This document shows, piece by piece, positions 12,355 to 23,506 of a DNA stretch of 64,000 nucleotides. Origin of the DNA: Micropterix aruncella (lineage: Eukaryota > Arthropoda > Insecta > Lepidoptera > Micropterigidae). The stretch spans positions 11,957,766 to 12,021,765 of the forward strand of contig OX155979.1 of the NCBI GenBank assembly GCA_944548615.1. Direction: 5' to 3'. The notes beneath the pieces are model-generated. The model saw only the letters and a program-made list of their open reading frames with translations. It was not told where the DNA came from and did no database searches. Position 1 is the first letter of the stretch. Each line of letters opens with the position of its first letter. The translations under genes were made by a program, and so were the position numbers.

Positions 12355-12535
12355 TTGCATCAGCCTAAAGCTGCTAGTGTAAAATATTTTACGCGACATC
12401 CTATTTGTATAGTCACTAGTTCATATCTTTATAAATTTTGCTTTTTAATGCATTGGTTTTCTGTAATGTTGATTAGTAATAGGTAATAAATAAACAAACA
12501 AATAAATAAACTAAATAGCTTGGCCCGGGACAAAC
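12355..12535 (+). mobile_element. LINE 3' untranslated tail
   Basis: A 3'-end-like sequence (AAGCTGCTAGT, as in the CR1-like copy at 31380) ends in an AATAAATAAACAAACAAATA tail. Noncoding. Confidence 0.5.
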
Positions 12536-12539
12536 AAAC

Positions 12540-12905
12540 AAAAGTTAACGAATAAACATATACTAAGGGAAACTAACAGCTGTAAGTACGGCAGGTCTTG
12601 ATTGATATGCTACAGGAAAGAACTCCAACGGGACAACGGCAAGCCGACCAGTAACGCCCATAGACACGACACAAGACATAAAGACAGACATGTACAACCA
12701 AGAATGAGAACGACCTTTGGACAAAGACACTATATTTACCTAGCGAAAAAACTCCATAACATATTTACAACGCAATTAGGCCAAGCTACAATCATTCAAA
12801 ATGACGCTCACTACAAAAGACTGGTAACATTCAATCAATTCAATCATGTAATACTAGAGATAAATAAAATAAATAAATAAAATAAAATAAATAAATAAAT
12901 TTGGT
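12540..12905 (+). mobile_element. LINE C-terminal fragment with A-rich tail
   Basis: The frame 12602-12880 includes HRHDTRHKDRHVQPRMRTTF and KKLHNIFT, a pattern typical of the extreme C-terminus of jockey/CR1-type LINE proteins. An AAATAAAT tail follows to 12903. Confidence 0.6.
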
Positions 12906-12909
12906 ATGT

Positions 12910-14263
12910 TGTAACAAAAACCGCATATTTTGTTGTTTTGTTTTCGCGCCCGGTTGCAGATTATGTTTTCGCCGAACCTGTTTTTCATGTTTTTCCGTGT
13001 TTTTTTATGTTTCCTTGTGTTTTTTCGCGATTTTGCATGCATTCCCTCTATACTTTGACAGCTACAAAGTGTGTTCGCGGAATTCAGTAGAAGTTTTATT
13101 TTGACAACCGATGACGCGCCTAACTCTCACGTGATTGGTCGAGGCCGCTGTTTTGCCATTTTTTTTCTTCTTACTTTAACGGCGTTAATGCCTGTCTGAA
13201 CGCAACTATTGGCGGTCAGTGCGAAAATTCCTTCTTTTACGCTCGAACATGTCGGCAGCACGGTTGTTAAAAATTCGTCGCGAGGTGTGGGAGCCGCCGT
13301 AGTTCGGTTTTAGATGCAGTAATGCTGCCGGGTAGTGTAATTTTTATATAAAGTGTTCGTATTTAACCTGGTGAGCATTTATTTTCCTTTTGGGGTTTCT
13401 TCTCATGTAGGATCAGCGCGATTTTAATCGATTTTTTTCCCTTGCGCAGTTTGGGGGCACCTCTGTTTTATTACGTTTTATAACTGCTGCTTAAGTGACG
13501 AGATCGTCACGGAATGTGACGAAATTTGCCTTCATATCCGGAAATTACTGCAACTTTTTTTTGGCTGGAGACTTTGTAATCGGAATCACGCATTTGACAC
13601 GCCGATCAGGCGGGTGCGAAAAAGGGGTAGCCGCTGTGGCGATATTTCACGTAGATTACACGAAGATTTCACATAACCTTGTGTCTTTTTATTTAGTCTT
13701 TAGTGCGTGCTGAGAAAAAAGGATTTTCTGTGGGCAAACCCAATGCCCATTAATATTTAGCCCACTCTCTGAGATAGTTTTTTTTTTGAGGTTACCTTCT
13801 TTTTTTTTCTTTTTCAAAAGTTCTTTTTTGCATATATTTTTTAAATAGTTTCCGTCTCTCCCTATAAGAGACAGGTGGCGCCAATATAGAAAATTATTTT
13901 TTTGGTTTTGCGTGATTCTGCCGTGTTTCTTCAAAGTTTGAGTTTGAGTTTGAGTTCTTTATTGTGGGAATTATTAAAAAACATACAATGTTTAATTAAC
14001 AAACTGCCCAGAGAGCATACAACATTTTGTTTCAGAAGAAACTTCATAAAGAAGAAGCTATATAAGGCGCAATCAGTAAAACTAAAACTATCAACAATTA
14101 AAATAATCAATATCAGAAATGATCAAACACAAGCAATAATCATCAATAATCACATAATCAATCAAACTAATTTTTATAATGTTTTGTCCAAGTATAATGT
14201 TTTGTCAAAACACTTGTTATAATGTTTTGTCAAAACACGGTAGATGATAACTTTACGGTTATA
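12910..14263 (+). mobile_element. Solo LTR related to the gypsy-like element, itself interrupted
   Basis: Starts TGTAACAAAAACCGC and ends GGTTATA, aligned along its length with the LTR at 1871 but clearly diverged. ATGT flanks both sides (12906-12909, 14264-14267). No gag or pol, so the internal region was lost by LTR-LTR recombination. A 294-bp insertion (13936-14229) splits it. It lies 10 bp inside an intron, next to the splice donor of exon 9. Confidence 0.92.
13936..14229 (-). mobile_element. Nested retroposon-like insertion in the solo LTR
   Basis: TCAAA occurs on both sides (13931-13935, 14230-14234). On the minus strand the insert ends in ACTCAA units after AATAAAG, like a LINE or SINE tail. 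Its other end holds three near-copies of TATAATGTTTTGTC. No protein recognised. Confidence 0.65.
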
Positions 14264-14277
14264 ATGTAAACGCTCAC

Positions 14278-14410
14278 TTTCATCAAGCACATCATCGACG
14301 TCGTAGAGCGTGGAGCCGCCAGTAGCGTTTAGAGCAGCACGCAGATCTAGTTGAGCCCTTCTTGAGATTTCGTGGGCCTGATGTGACGTCAACCGCGTCC
14401 TTTCTTCCTT
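14278..14410 (-). CDS. FAM193: FAM193-like gene, exon 9 (last in window)
   Basis: 133 nt between TTGGTTTGCAG and GTGAGCGTT. 44 codons, KEERTRLTSHQAHEISRRAQ then an acidic end YDVDDVLDE, plus one base (phase 1). The next exon was not found to the left. The solo LTR begins 10 bp past the donor. Confidence 0.78.
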
Positions 14411-14727
14411 CTGCAAACCAAAACAACAAACAATTGTCAGATGGTGATTTGTAGCTGCTACATTGGCGCCGTTGTGAATTTTAATTTTTCATATTTCATA
14501 TCGTTCTAAATAAGTTCACATTAGGAAAAAATATGACTTTAAATTTCAGATTCATCCTAATCCCATGCAACCGAGGCACATCCCATATACATGGTGAGTT
14601 TTAATTAACTGGCATCCTTCAAGGGATGAATCAGTACGAGCAACTAAGCAAATATTATTTTAAAAAATGAAAAAATAAAAAACTATTTTTATTTTTTTTA
14701 TATATTGGTTTTTTTCTATAGTGGTTT

Positions 14728-14815
14728 GAGCGCGCTGCACCATCTATCGGTAGGTAAAATATCAGTAGTAAACAATATTAGCGATATTTTACCTACCGCT
14801 AGATAGCGCATCATG
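14728..14815. repeat. Imperfect hairpin in intron
   Basis: CGGTAGGTAAAATATC (14748-14763) pairs exactly with 14783-14798, and flanking CTATC and GCGC blocks extend it imperfectly. It could be a short MITE. The rest of 14411-14860 shows nothing recognisable. Confidence 0.7.
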
Positions 14816-14861
14816 CTCAGCCCTTTTATACCATTAAAAAATAAAAGAACAAACTTTCAAA

Positions 14862-15283
<422 letters not shown>

Positions 15284-15413
15284 CTAACATAGTAGTAGTA
15301 GTAGTAGTAAACGGAGAGGGGGGCTTGTTTCCAGCCCTTGATGTCACCTAGATCTATAAGATCTTTAGTAATTACCCACTATGTGGTTAGGTCAGTGGTC
15401 AGCTAGTAGCCCA

Positions 15414-16087
15414 ACTTCGGTTGTTGACTACAATGGGCGAGCCCGTCACCTCGGGAAGTTTTAACTATTAGTCGTTCTATCTCCCTGGAGTGAATGTAGA
15501 AGACTTGGGACAAAAACAGTCCACCATCTAGCTACGTCACAAGCCCGTAAGAGGCCAACACCTTAACCGCGAGATGGCCAGGAATGTTACCTGGCGGGCC
15601 GACACTCGCGCCCTTACTTCCAATTGTGACCAGATTACTCCGGTCTCTCGATTGGTTCCGAGTTCGAGGTCGCTTGCGCGGTCCTCTCCCTTACGAAGTG
15701 ATGAAACGGTGTATACCGAATCTATCGCGGACCACAGCGTCCTTTGCCCGGCTGTTTACCCAGGATCGGATGGCCGATGGTCGTTTCAAGAGCAGTCGCC
15801 GTAAGGTCCGCAACCACCCCCGCTCTTTAGGAAACAGTACTGCTTCCAGACTCCCCCGACTGTTAGTCAGAGTGCACAGTCGATTGGCTTACGCCGCACG
15901 GTGCGCAGACCGTCCAGGAGCGCCAGAAGTTTGATTCCCAGGGGAAACTGACCAAGGCCAGAGTCCTACCCAGGCTCGCACTTCATGCGTGAAGGCCGTC
16001 GGATGGGTGTTGACCCATGTGTGTGAACAACCCTGAACAGAATGGGTCTTCGTGGCCAACTCAGCGAGGGCCCATTAACTCCCCAGT
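15414..16087 (+). mobile_element. Unclassified 0.67-kb dispersed repeat, copy 1
   Basis: TAGTAGCCCA lies on both sides (15404-15413, 16088-16097). The body contains GGGCGAGCCCGTCACC near the left and CCCTGAACAGAATGGGTC near the right, shared with copies at 49728, 54718 and 57036 and a part at 34785. No protein domain. On the reverse strand GCGGTTAAGG(C/T)GTTGGCCTC resembles a tRNA A-box region. Probably a nonautonomous retroposon. Confidence 0.75.
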
Positions 16088-16218
16088 TAGTAGCCCAGTA
16101 CTTCTCACCAGTCCAATTAAAATTACACCTTTCCTAGTACGCCAGCGCCAAGTGTCCCGGAGTCTGACCTACTGACTCTACCCCGGCATTCTATGGTCAA
16201 AATACTGTCTGATCTGAA

Positions 16219-16271
16219 CGCACAACGGTCCAATCGAGAGGCCAAGTGCGGGAAAAAGCCCAGACAAACTA
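16219..16271 (+). mobile_element. 53-bp LINE-B tail insertion
   Basis: ACTGTCTGATCTGAA is present on both sides (16204-16218, 16272-16286). Between them is only the 3' tip of the LINE-B family (compare 57967-58030) and a CAAACTAA tail: an extreme 5' truncation. Confidence 0.85.
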
Positions 16272-16318
16272 ACTGTCTGATCTGAAAGTATCAGCTTTAA
16301 CAAAACTCTTGCACTTTT

Positions 16319-16460
16319 TTGTCGCTGGCTCCAGGAAACCTAAAGAACCATCTACACGTCGTCCATAGTACGAAACCGAACAGATTCGTATGTAGCGAAT
16401 GCTCTCGTACATTTTCAAGACGGGGCGATCTGAAAATCCATTCAGATACAATTCGCAGAA
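16319..16460 (+). pseudogene. Possible C2H2 zinc-finger exon fragment
   Basis: The plus frame reads GNLKNHLHVVHSTKP then FVCSECSRTFSRRGDLKIHS, which fits the end of one C2H2 finger and most of a second (C-x2-C-x12-H). The second finger lacks its last histidine (HSDTI). An acceptor-like CTGGCTCCAG precedes it. It lies inside an intron of the minus-strand gene and has no partner exons, so it is most likely a relic or captured piece. Confidence 0.4.
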
Positions 16461-16538
16461 AATTCAGACTGGAACGTGGAAATGGCGAAGGAACACACAT
16501 TTTGGTACATCAAAATAGATGGATATGTGACTTTTTAC

Positions 16539-16642
16539 CTGTTCAGCCTCTTTTAGGTGTTGTGTGGCCTTTGCCAGGTCATCGGTTAAAGCTTGAATAT
16601 TCGCAGCCACTTGGTTGTTTTGCATGCCAGATCCTTTTTTGC
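16539..16642 (-). CDS. FAM193: FAM193-like gene, exon 8
   Basis: 104 nt between TTATTTCCAG and GTAAAAAGT. Two bases complete the glycine codon, then 34 codons: KKGSGMQNNQVAANIQALTD and a helical remainder ending KEAEQ. Phase 0 end. Confidence 0.8.
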
Positions 16643-16862
16643 CTGGAAATAAAAGCAGTTAATATTTTTATGAATCTATATTTCTAAAAATAATTATTCA
16701 GAATCAGTTTATTTGTATATTTTGTTTTTTACTTGATAATTTGGCTGATTTGTATAAGATCTAGCATTCGCAAGTAATTTTTCATTGAAAGAATGGGACA
16801 GAAGAGCTATATTGTACTATATGCTATATTGTGCAAATATTGTACCAATTTGAATAATTATA

Positions 16863-17650
16863 TTTTATTTATTTTATTTATTTCAAACCAGTTGATAGGA
16901 GTTCCTACACTTGGTTAAGTCAAAAGTAATGAAAATAACAAGTATAATATTTAAATAAATACCTATTAAGGTATAACATATGAACGTCAGTATTGCAAGG
17001 TATGAACGTTGAACATCCAAGCGCAGATTTTCTAGGTTATATATGTAGAGGAAACAACATTTTCCAATATTTTCAATCAAAATTCTTAAGTAATTTCGTA
17101 AAATTTTCTATCTAATTTTCTATATAATCCTAAGTACTAAATAATCAAACAAATATTGGATAATTTCACAAATTATCATACGGCAAGATATTTTAAAGAA
17201 AAAACACAAATACAAACAAATCAGTAATAATAATAATAGTCAATAGCCAATAGTTGGAAGAAAAAAACAACGCAATTGTAAAATAGTCAATAATAGAAAG
17301 AATAAGGAATAATAATAGTCAAAAGGTCAATAGAGCTGCGAAAAATTGTTATTGTCGAAATCCTCAATGCTATAAATGGGGGTTTAAGTCAAAATACCCT
17401 GAACTTTTTTCTTAAAGTGAACCTCCCCAAGGCAATGTAATGTAATGTAATGGAAGTTTGTTGTAGAATAAGTAAGATTGGCAGAGAAAGCTATTCCGAA
17501 CCTTACCCAGACGCACCTTAAAATGACGCAAGTCCTCTTTATTTCGCGTATTATGCGAATGAATATTTGAGCTAGTTGATTTAGTCTCGATATTTTTTCT
17601 CATATACATGATGTTTTGGTATATATACACGGCGTACAAAGTCATGATAC
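16863..17650 (-). mobile_element. LINE 3' fragment
   Basis: The minus frame 17645-17412 contains HSHNTRNKEDLRHF and NKLPLHYI, a jockey/CR1-type C-terminus. About 500 bp of AT-rich 3' sequence and an AATAAAATAAATAAAATA tail at 16863 follow. Confidence 0.65.
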
Positions 17651-17659
17651 CTGATTCGA

Positions 17660-18140
17660 TGAAGCATGTACGTATGATATATGTACTTTTAGTAATTAAA
17701 TGTAAGATTTAGCTTTAGTTTGATTATTTAACAATTTGCTTTCTACTTTGGATGTTACTATGTACAGTTTTTAGTACGTATATATTCGATTTATTGACTA
17801 TTTCAATTGTTAGGCTTCTGCTTTGATTATTCAACTTTTTAACTGACTATTTTAATTATTGTGTGTTTAGTAGGTAGCCATTAAAATTATTGACTATTTT
17901 ATTAAATAAGCCTTTAATTTGTTTTGTAATACGATTCCACGACGAATAGCTTTTAGTACGTTTCAAAGTTTCTTAGATACTATATATATTTAAAAAAATA
18001 ATATATGTATGTTAAGTAAAGAATAAAGTAGTATTAAAGTACAGAAAGTAAAAGTAGTAGTAAAGTAAAGTAGTATTAAAGTAAAGAATAAAGTAGTATA
18101 TGTATGTTAAGTAAAGAATAAAGTAATTCAGAATCAACAG
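17660..18140. other. AT-rich sequence with short tandem duplications
   Basis: The unit TAAGTAAAGAATAAAGTA recurs around 18010-18128. No gene. Confidence 0.6.
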
Positions 18141-18245
18141 CCTTGGAATTCATTGACCGAAATCGGGTCCATCATAATCCAGTAGAGTCGCGGTTTTCCA
18201 AACCCCGACTAATGGAGTTCCTGGATAACCGAGGTCGATAAGGTC
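18141..18245 (-). mobile_element. REL-LINE tail and Tigger-like end
   Basis: 18141-18178 is the terminal piece of the restriction-like-endonuclease LINE family (GGAATTCATTGACCG, GGGTCCATCAT). 18179-18245 begins AGTAGAGTCGCGGTTTTCC and contains GGATAACCGAGG, resembling a pogo/Tigger terminal repeat without its partner. Confidence 0.55.
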
Positions 18246-18299
18246 ATGGCTAGGCCATGTTTATACCCCTTAACTCCAATTTGACTATACAGTAATGTA

Positions 18300-20473
18300 C
18301 CACCTTGATCAAAAAGTATCAGGAATCACCACCGTGTGGCGCTTCTAGTTACCCGATTTCAATTCTCTTTTTTTATTAAGTTGGCACGTCTGTTCGTGAC
18401 ATCTCGTAACATTTTCAGCTCGATAGCTTGACATTCGTAAAAGTTATGGCGTATATAGTGCATGTGCCTTTTGGTGTGTCGGCGATTTTTTACGACTTTA
18501 AAAATAGAATTAACTTTGAAGCAACGAGTTTGCATTAAATTTTGTGGGAAAATCGGATTCAACGGTGCAAATACTGTGGAAATGTAGAAAAAGGGTTTCG
18601 GCAGCAATTATCTATAAAATACAAACGTTTATGTTTGGCACAAACGCGTCAGAACTGGTCTAACGTCCGTCGAAGATGATGATCGAAAACTGAGGAAACG
18701 TCGAAAAGTTGAAAGAAATTATTATTATTATTATTATTATTATTATTTATTTATATACACTGGCAGCTTTTGCAGCTGGTGCGTGTACTTCAAGTGTTGA
18801 GTGTAACTGTTTGTCTTTATTTTATTTTATTCCTTACACTTTTTAATTGCCATTTTTACTAAATGTTTGTCTAGTAGATTTTTAAAACCATTCACTGAGA
18901 TAGCACTTATCACTTCTTGTGGTAGTTTGTTCCAAGAGTCCACCACTCGGTTAGTCAAAAAGTGCTTTCTTGGGTTGGAACTAAAACTGTTTCGGTTTAG
19001 TTTTAAGGAATGTCCACGGAGTTTCTCGTTGGTGTTCATTGTGTACATTGCATTAAGGTTGGCTACATCATAATGGCCATTCAGAATCTTAAACGTCTCG
19101 ATGAGGTCCCCTCTTTGTCTTCTTTGCTCGAGTGTAGTAAGACCCAGTGCATCCAAGCGGTTTTCATAAGGCTCGTTATTTAGGGATGGAACCATCTTGG
19201 TTGCCCGCCTTTGCACTTTCTCCAGCAGTTCAATGTCTTTTATGAAGTAGGGGTTCCACACCTGGTAAGAGTATTCGAGGAGAGGGCGGACGTACGTTTT
19301 GTAGAGTTTGAGGAACAAATCAGAGTTTATGTAGGAGAAAGCTTTCCTAATCATGTAAAGAAGTGAGTTTGCTCTTTTTACAACTTCTACTATATGCGTT
19401 TCCCATTTGAGGTCCTGGGACACAATTACTCCAAGATCTTTCTGTGTGGTAACTGTGTGTACAGGGGTTCCCTCGATCGTGTATTTGTGATGCGGATTCT
19501 TGGGACCTATATGCAGTACGGTGCATTTCTCTGCGTTTAGTGTGAGAAGCCAATCCTTAGTCCATTGCACGATGTGGTCGAAATGTTGAATGAAAACCGC
19601 AAATTGCCAATCAGAGAGATGGCAGAGGAGTTGAACATCGCATGTGGATCCGCACAAGATATTGTGGTTAATGATTTGGGCCTCAGACGTGTCGCTTTAA
19701 AGCTGGTGCCGAAAGACCTGAATTTCATGCAAAAAAGGGACCACGTTGACGTCGCAAAAGACACGATTTCCAAGCCTGAATCTGACCTAACATTCATCAA
19801 ACGGATCAGTACTGGAGACGAGACATGGATTTATGAGTATGACACGCAATCCAGACATCAAGAGAGTGAATGGCGTGCACCGAATGAACCGCGACCGAAA
19901 AAAAACACGTCCTTTTCAGTCGAAAATGAAGGCAATGCTAACAGTTTTCATGGATTACAAAGGTGTTTTGTATCATGAATTCCTTCCAGATAGTCAGACC
20001 GTCAACAAGGAGTATTATTTGGGAGTTATGAGACGTTTGCGTGAAGCAATTCGCAAAAAAAGACCGGATTTGTGGGCAAAGAACTCGTAGATTTTGCACC
20101 ACGATAACGCACCGTCGCAGAATGCAATCAATATCCGTAACATTTTGGCCAAAATCAAAACGAATACCCTCTAACAGCCACCGAATTCGCCTGGTTTGGC
20201 TCCCTGCGACTGTTTCCTATTCGGTCGACTCAAGAAACCGCTCCGTGGAACGCGTTACAGCACCCGATATGAGGTCATGGAAAAATCGCTGACCCCTCTG
20301 ATGGCCATACCCAAAATCGAGAGCCAAACGTGTTTCGAGGATTGGATCAAGCGCTGGCATAAGTGCGTTGCAGTCGATGGAGAGTACTTTAAAGGGGACA
20401 ATATCAATTTTGATAAATAAACTTGTATTTTAGATTTATTAAATAAATTCCTGATACATTTTGATCAAGGTAG
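18300..20473 (+). mobile_element. Mariner element, decayed, split by a LINE
   Basis: Inverted ends C(C/T)ACCTTGATCAAAA with TA on both sides (18298-18299, 20474-20475). The N-terminal part reads KGFGSNYL and VWHKRVRTGLTSVEDDDR before 18713. After the LINE insertion it resumes with EMLNENRKLPIREMAEELNI, GDETWIYEYD, HHDNAP and APCD. The last two aspartates are 34 residues apart, the mariner D34D spacing. In-frame stops (20088, about 20174) and a frameshift show it is dead. Confidence 0.9.
18714..19576 (-). mobile_element. CR1-like LINE 3' fragment nested in mariner
   Basis: The minus frame carries the end of a reverse transcriptase: WTKDWLLTLNAEKC, KDLGVIVSQDLKWE, YVRPLLEYSYQVWNPY and LRGHSLKLNR, then a 3' tail of AAT units. 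GTCGAAA(A/T)GTTGAA flanks it at 18700-18713 and 19577-19590, one mismatch in 14. The frame is intact for about 275 codons, so it is younger than the mariner. Confidence 0.9.
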
Positions 20474-20637
20474 TATTTTATAATTTATGTATGTACAGGT
20501 TGTCCGGTGGCAGAATTAAGATTTTAATTTCAAATTTCTCTATAACCGCTAAGCGGAGGAGCGGTGAGGGAGTTGCGTTAGCTTTGTCGTTTGTCACAGT
20601 GGCAGTCACTTTCGTCATTTGTCACACAATGTCACAG

Positions 20638-20782
20638 TGGACGGGAAAACAGCTTGCGTTCCCAATCGAAGCGTTTTTCAAGGCCAATGATTCGTGGGCA
20701 ACTGCTGGTCGAAAATTTTGTTCGCATTATAATATTCGACGTATATGTGATGCCCAAGTGAAGATTTGATTCGATATGGGTG
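20638..20782 (+). pseudogene. Transposase N-terminal remnant (DUF4817-like)
   Basis: MSQWTGKQLAFPIEAFFKAN, then SWATAGRKFCSHYNIRR: a helix-turn-helix segment found at the start of many insect Tc1/mariner-like proteins. A one-base shift precedes the WV at 20777, and the solo LTR interrupts it there. Confidence 0.7.
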
Positions 20783-21423
20783 TGTGAGGTGGCCCCCCTG
20801 CACTATACTCCAATTGCTCGAGAGTGAAGGGTGGTTCTCATCAAGGGGTTTTCTCCGTATTGAAAGTCGTTGATGCTGAAGTTGAAGTGATTTATTCAGA
20901 AGGTATGTGATCGGTTGCCAGTTTGTAACGCCTTGGTTGATAAGTCGCCGAGTGTGTAGTGTGTGCTCGAAGTATATGTCGCAGTTGTGTAGCTGAAGTG
21001 TGAAGCGCGGCGATAGATTTGAAGATGATGATGATCGCGAGGTATAAGCGCGGTTGTTGTCGACTCAAAGATAATGAAGAGCGCGAGTACTCGTGGACGA
21101 TGCGGTTAACTGCCGCCAGAGGATGATGATGATGTGTAATCGCGGTAACTGTCCACTAGAGGATGATGAATGATCGATCGAATGTATGGTTTTATATATC
21201 GTGTGTATGATTGCAATGTTCAATGCGTGGGGGAAACTAAGTGTGTCAAATTGGATCGATCAGAAGAAATGATATTAGTCATCGGCTGAGTGTGCGTTAA
21301 TTGTCGAAATTATATAGAATTCAATGCTAGTTGACGCGTGTTATATTAAGTGTGTTTGCAGTTTCGATTCTAGAGAATTTACTTCTTTTGTTGACTCTAA
21401 TATGTTGGGCGAAGTCCTCAACA
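20783..21423 (+). mobile_element. Solo LTR, family 2, copy A
   Basis: 641 bp, starts TGTGAGGTGGCC and ends GAAGTCCTCAACA. GGTG flanks both sides (20779-20782, 21424-21427). Matches copy B at 28911 almost throughout. The internal region is absent. Confidence 0.9.
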
Positions 21424-21509
21424 GGTGCTATTATTATTATTTTGTTAAATCGCTGTTCTTGTGTTTTCGTTCTTTTTTTAATTGAACTATATTGAAATAT
21501 ATATTTTAA

Positions 21510-21832
21510 CCCCTCTCCTCGCGGAGTAAAAATTCAGCCGTCCCATTCGCGCGCGACCTTTTCGCGCGCAAAATCGACGACCTTGATAAAAACGACCATA
21601 ACTTGTAAACCACTATACGGATCATAAAAAAAAGAACTGTAAAATGATCGCATTGAAATTTGACATATAAAACATTATAACCTTATCTCGTAAATCAATT
21701 AAGATAATAATGGCGACAAATTACAAATCGCAAACGGCCCCCATCGTGTCGTCATCACTGGACCAAGTGGACGCCTCTCATTTCAGTGTATTAAAACTTG
21801 CATCCCCAAAAGGACGCCTTTCATTTGAAGGG
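21510..21832. mobile_element. TTAA element T1 (piggyBac-like MITE)
   Basis: 323 bp between TTAA at 21506-21509 and 21833-21836; ends CCCCTC and GAAGGG. Holds the shared core (about 21596-21712). The right end has GGACGCCT(C/T)TCATTT twice, about 45 bp apart. Confidence 0.8.
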
Positions 21833-22020
21833 TTAACTTGTAACATGGACATTTTATATATAATTGTATCCTCGGACTATTTAAATTTGATTCTTTAACT
21901 ATTTATTGCGATATAATTTTTCCATTTATTTCGATTCATTATTATTATTATTTATATTTCTTTGTATTTATTACGACATTATATTATTATTATTCAAATT
22001 ATATTATATTATTATTATTA

Positions 22021-22400
22021 AATATCCCAAAAGACCACGAGTACAAATTAAATAAATACCATGATCTTGCAAATGCCGTAACCCGGAACGGCTTCACTGT
22101 TCACCTTCACGCGATGGAAGTTGGCGCTCGTGGCCTGCCAGCTAAATCTCTATTTCACCTCTTTAAAGATCTTGGCCTATCCAGAAAAATAATCAACTCT
22201 TTCTTAGAAAAATTATCTAAAACTGCGATTTGCGCATCTCAAATTCTATGGCTTCGAAGGGGGAGTGAATGGGTGGTAAGGTGAACGCTCACATGTGGCA
22301 AGACAGCTGTCCTTAACCTACCACAGCCGGTCGTTAGTCCAGAATCCACCGTTCACCTCCCAGAAGTGTAATAATTATATATGATGGGCCCTAATAATTA
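22021..22400 (+). mobile_element. REL-LINE 3' fragment a
   Basis: Begins at the codons for IPKDHEYKLNKYHDLANAV and runs through GLPAKSLFHLFKDLGLSRK to the family 3' end (TGATGGGCCC). 5' truncated. Confidence 0.8.
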
Positions 22401-22460
22401 ACTAATTATTATTAGTTAATTTTTAATAATATTTGATACCTAGCATATTGTTTAAATTAA

Positions 22461-22704
22461 ACCTTCAAACCCCGCAACTTCTATATCGAAGTCAACTGAA
22501 CGCGTCAAGGAAAAGTGATTTGATTGGGTTTTTCGTGTCATTCCGTATTCAGTTGTATTTTATTTAAATGCACGATGATATTTGTATCATCGTGCATTTA
22601 AATAAAATACAACTGCATACGGAATGACACGAAAAACCCAATCAAATCACTTTTCCTGGACGCGTTCAGTTGACTTCGATATCGAAGTCGCGGAGCTTGA
22701 AGGG
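22461..22704. mobile_element. Foldback TTAA element T2
   Basis: 244 bp, nearly all one hairpin with arms of about 118 nt around a loop ATATTTGTAT. TTAA lies at both ends (22457-22460, 22705-22708); ends CCTTCAA and TTGAAGGG. A dyad GACTTCGATATCGAAGTC lies just inside the right end. Confidence 0.88.
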
Positions 22705-22709
22705 TTAAG

Positions 22710-22917
22710 TATTCTAAAGTATGCACAAGCCACTCTACTTGGTACGCTTGCCTTAGTACGGGCCTAGGCCTAGTTAGGCGGTGTTGATTTAAAAAAAAAT
22801 TGGTCTGCGGTGCTTTCTATTTTGCTATTATTTACATTTAAGCCTCTAATGTTAAACTTACAATGTACTGCCGAAAAATGTGCTTTTCTTTAATAAATAA
22901 ATAAATAAATAAATAAA
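22710..22917 (+). mobile_element. LINE 3' tail
   Basis: Noncoding sequence ending in six AAAT units, typical of a LINE 3' end. Nothing recognised in 22918-23020. Confidence 0.45.
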
Positions 22918-23024
22918 GGTTCAATGTAACAAGTTCAGCAGAAAACAACCCACGGCTGGGGCCCGGCCGGACGTCGAGAACAAGGGAAAACATTGAATCG
23001 GACCCTACTTTTTAAAAAATCATC

Positions 23025-23462
23025 AAGGCAAGACATTACTGTTAACGGTGTTTCTTATCCGGCGCATGCTTAATGATATTTTCTGCAAATAATTAGAGAA
23101 AATCCTGCCTCCGGTTCACACACATGGTTTCAGCTAGATGGCGCCACACCTCACACTGCCAGAGAAACCATGGCGCTACTTCAAGATTTATTCCCTAACA
23201 AATTAATAAGCCGTTATGGTGATATCCTCTGGCCACCCAGGTCGCCGGATCTCACCCCCATGGACTTTTTTCTGTGGGGTACCTCAAAAGTAAAGTCTAT
23301 AAAACAAACCCAGAGACTAACTCAGCACTTAAAGAAAATATCGTTCGCGAAGCCAAAGACATCTTGACATCAGTTCTACAGCGAGTGGCACGGAATACTG
23401 AGGCCAGATTCCAAGAGTGCGTCCGACATGACAGTCAACATTTAGACGAAATAAAACCAGCA
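23025..23462 (+). pseudogene. Transposase C-terminal remnant of the nested Tc1/mariner-like element
   Basis: Reads ITVNGVSYP, FQLDGATPHTARETMALLQD, then WPPRSPDLTPMDFFLWG with the catalytic acidic residue, and after a one-base shift near 23285 a helical tail KSKVYKTNPETNSALKEN. It belongs with the N-terminal remnant at 20638; stops lie near 23070. Confidence 0.8.
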
Positions 23463-23506
23463 TTTCTTTTCATTGTAATAGTAATTGAAATAAATTTATA
23501 TCCCTT

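Noticed and set aside
15574..15934. Arg/Ser-rich frames in the 0.67-kb repeat
   Set aside because: Not conserved in frame among copies at 54718 and 57036, no domain.
15300..16090. Ribosomal DNA fragment
   Set aside because: GC-rich tone suggested rRNA, but copies have target duplications and no rRNA-like conserved segment that I recognise.
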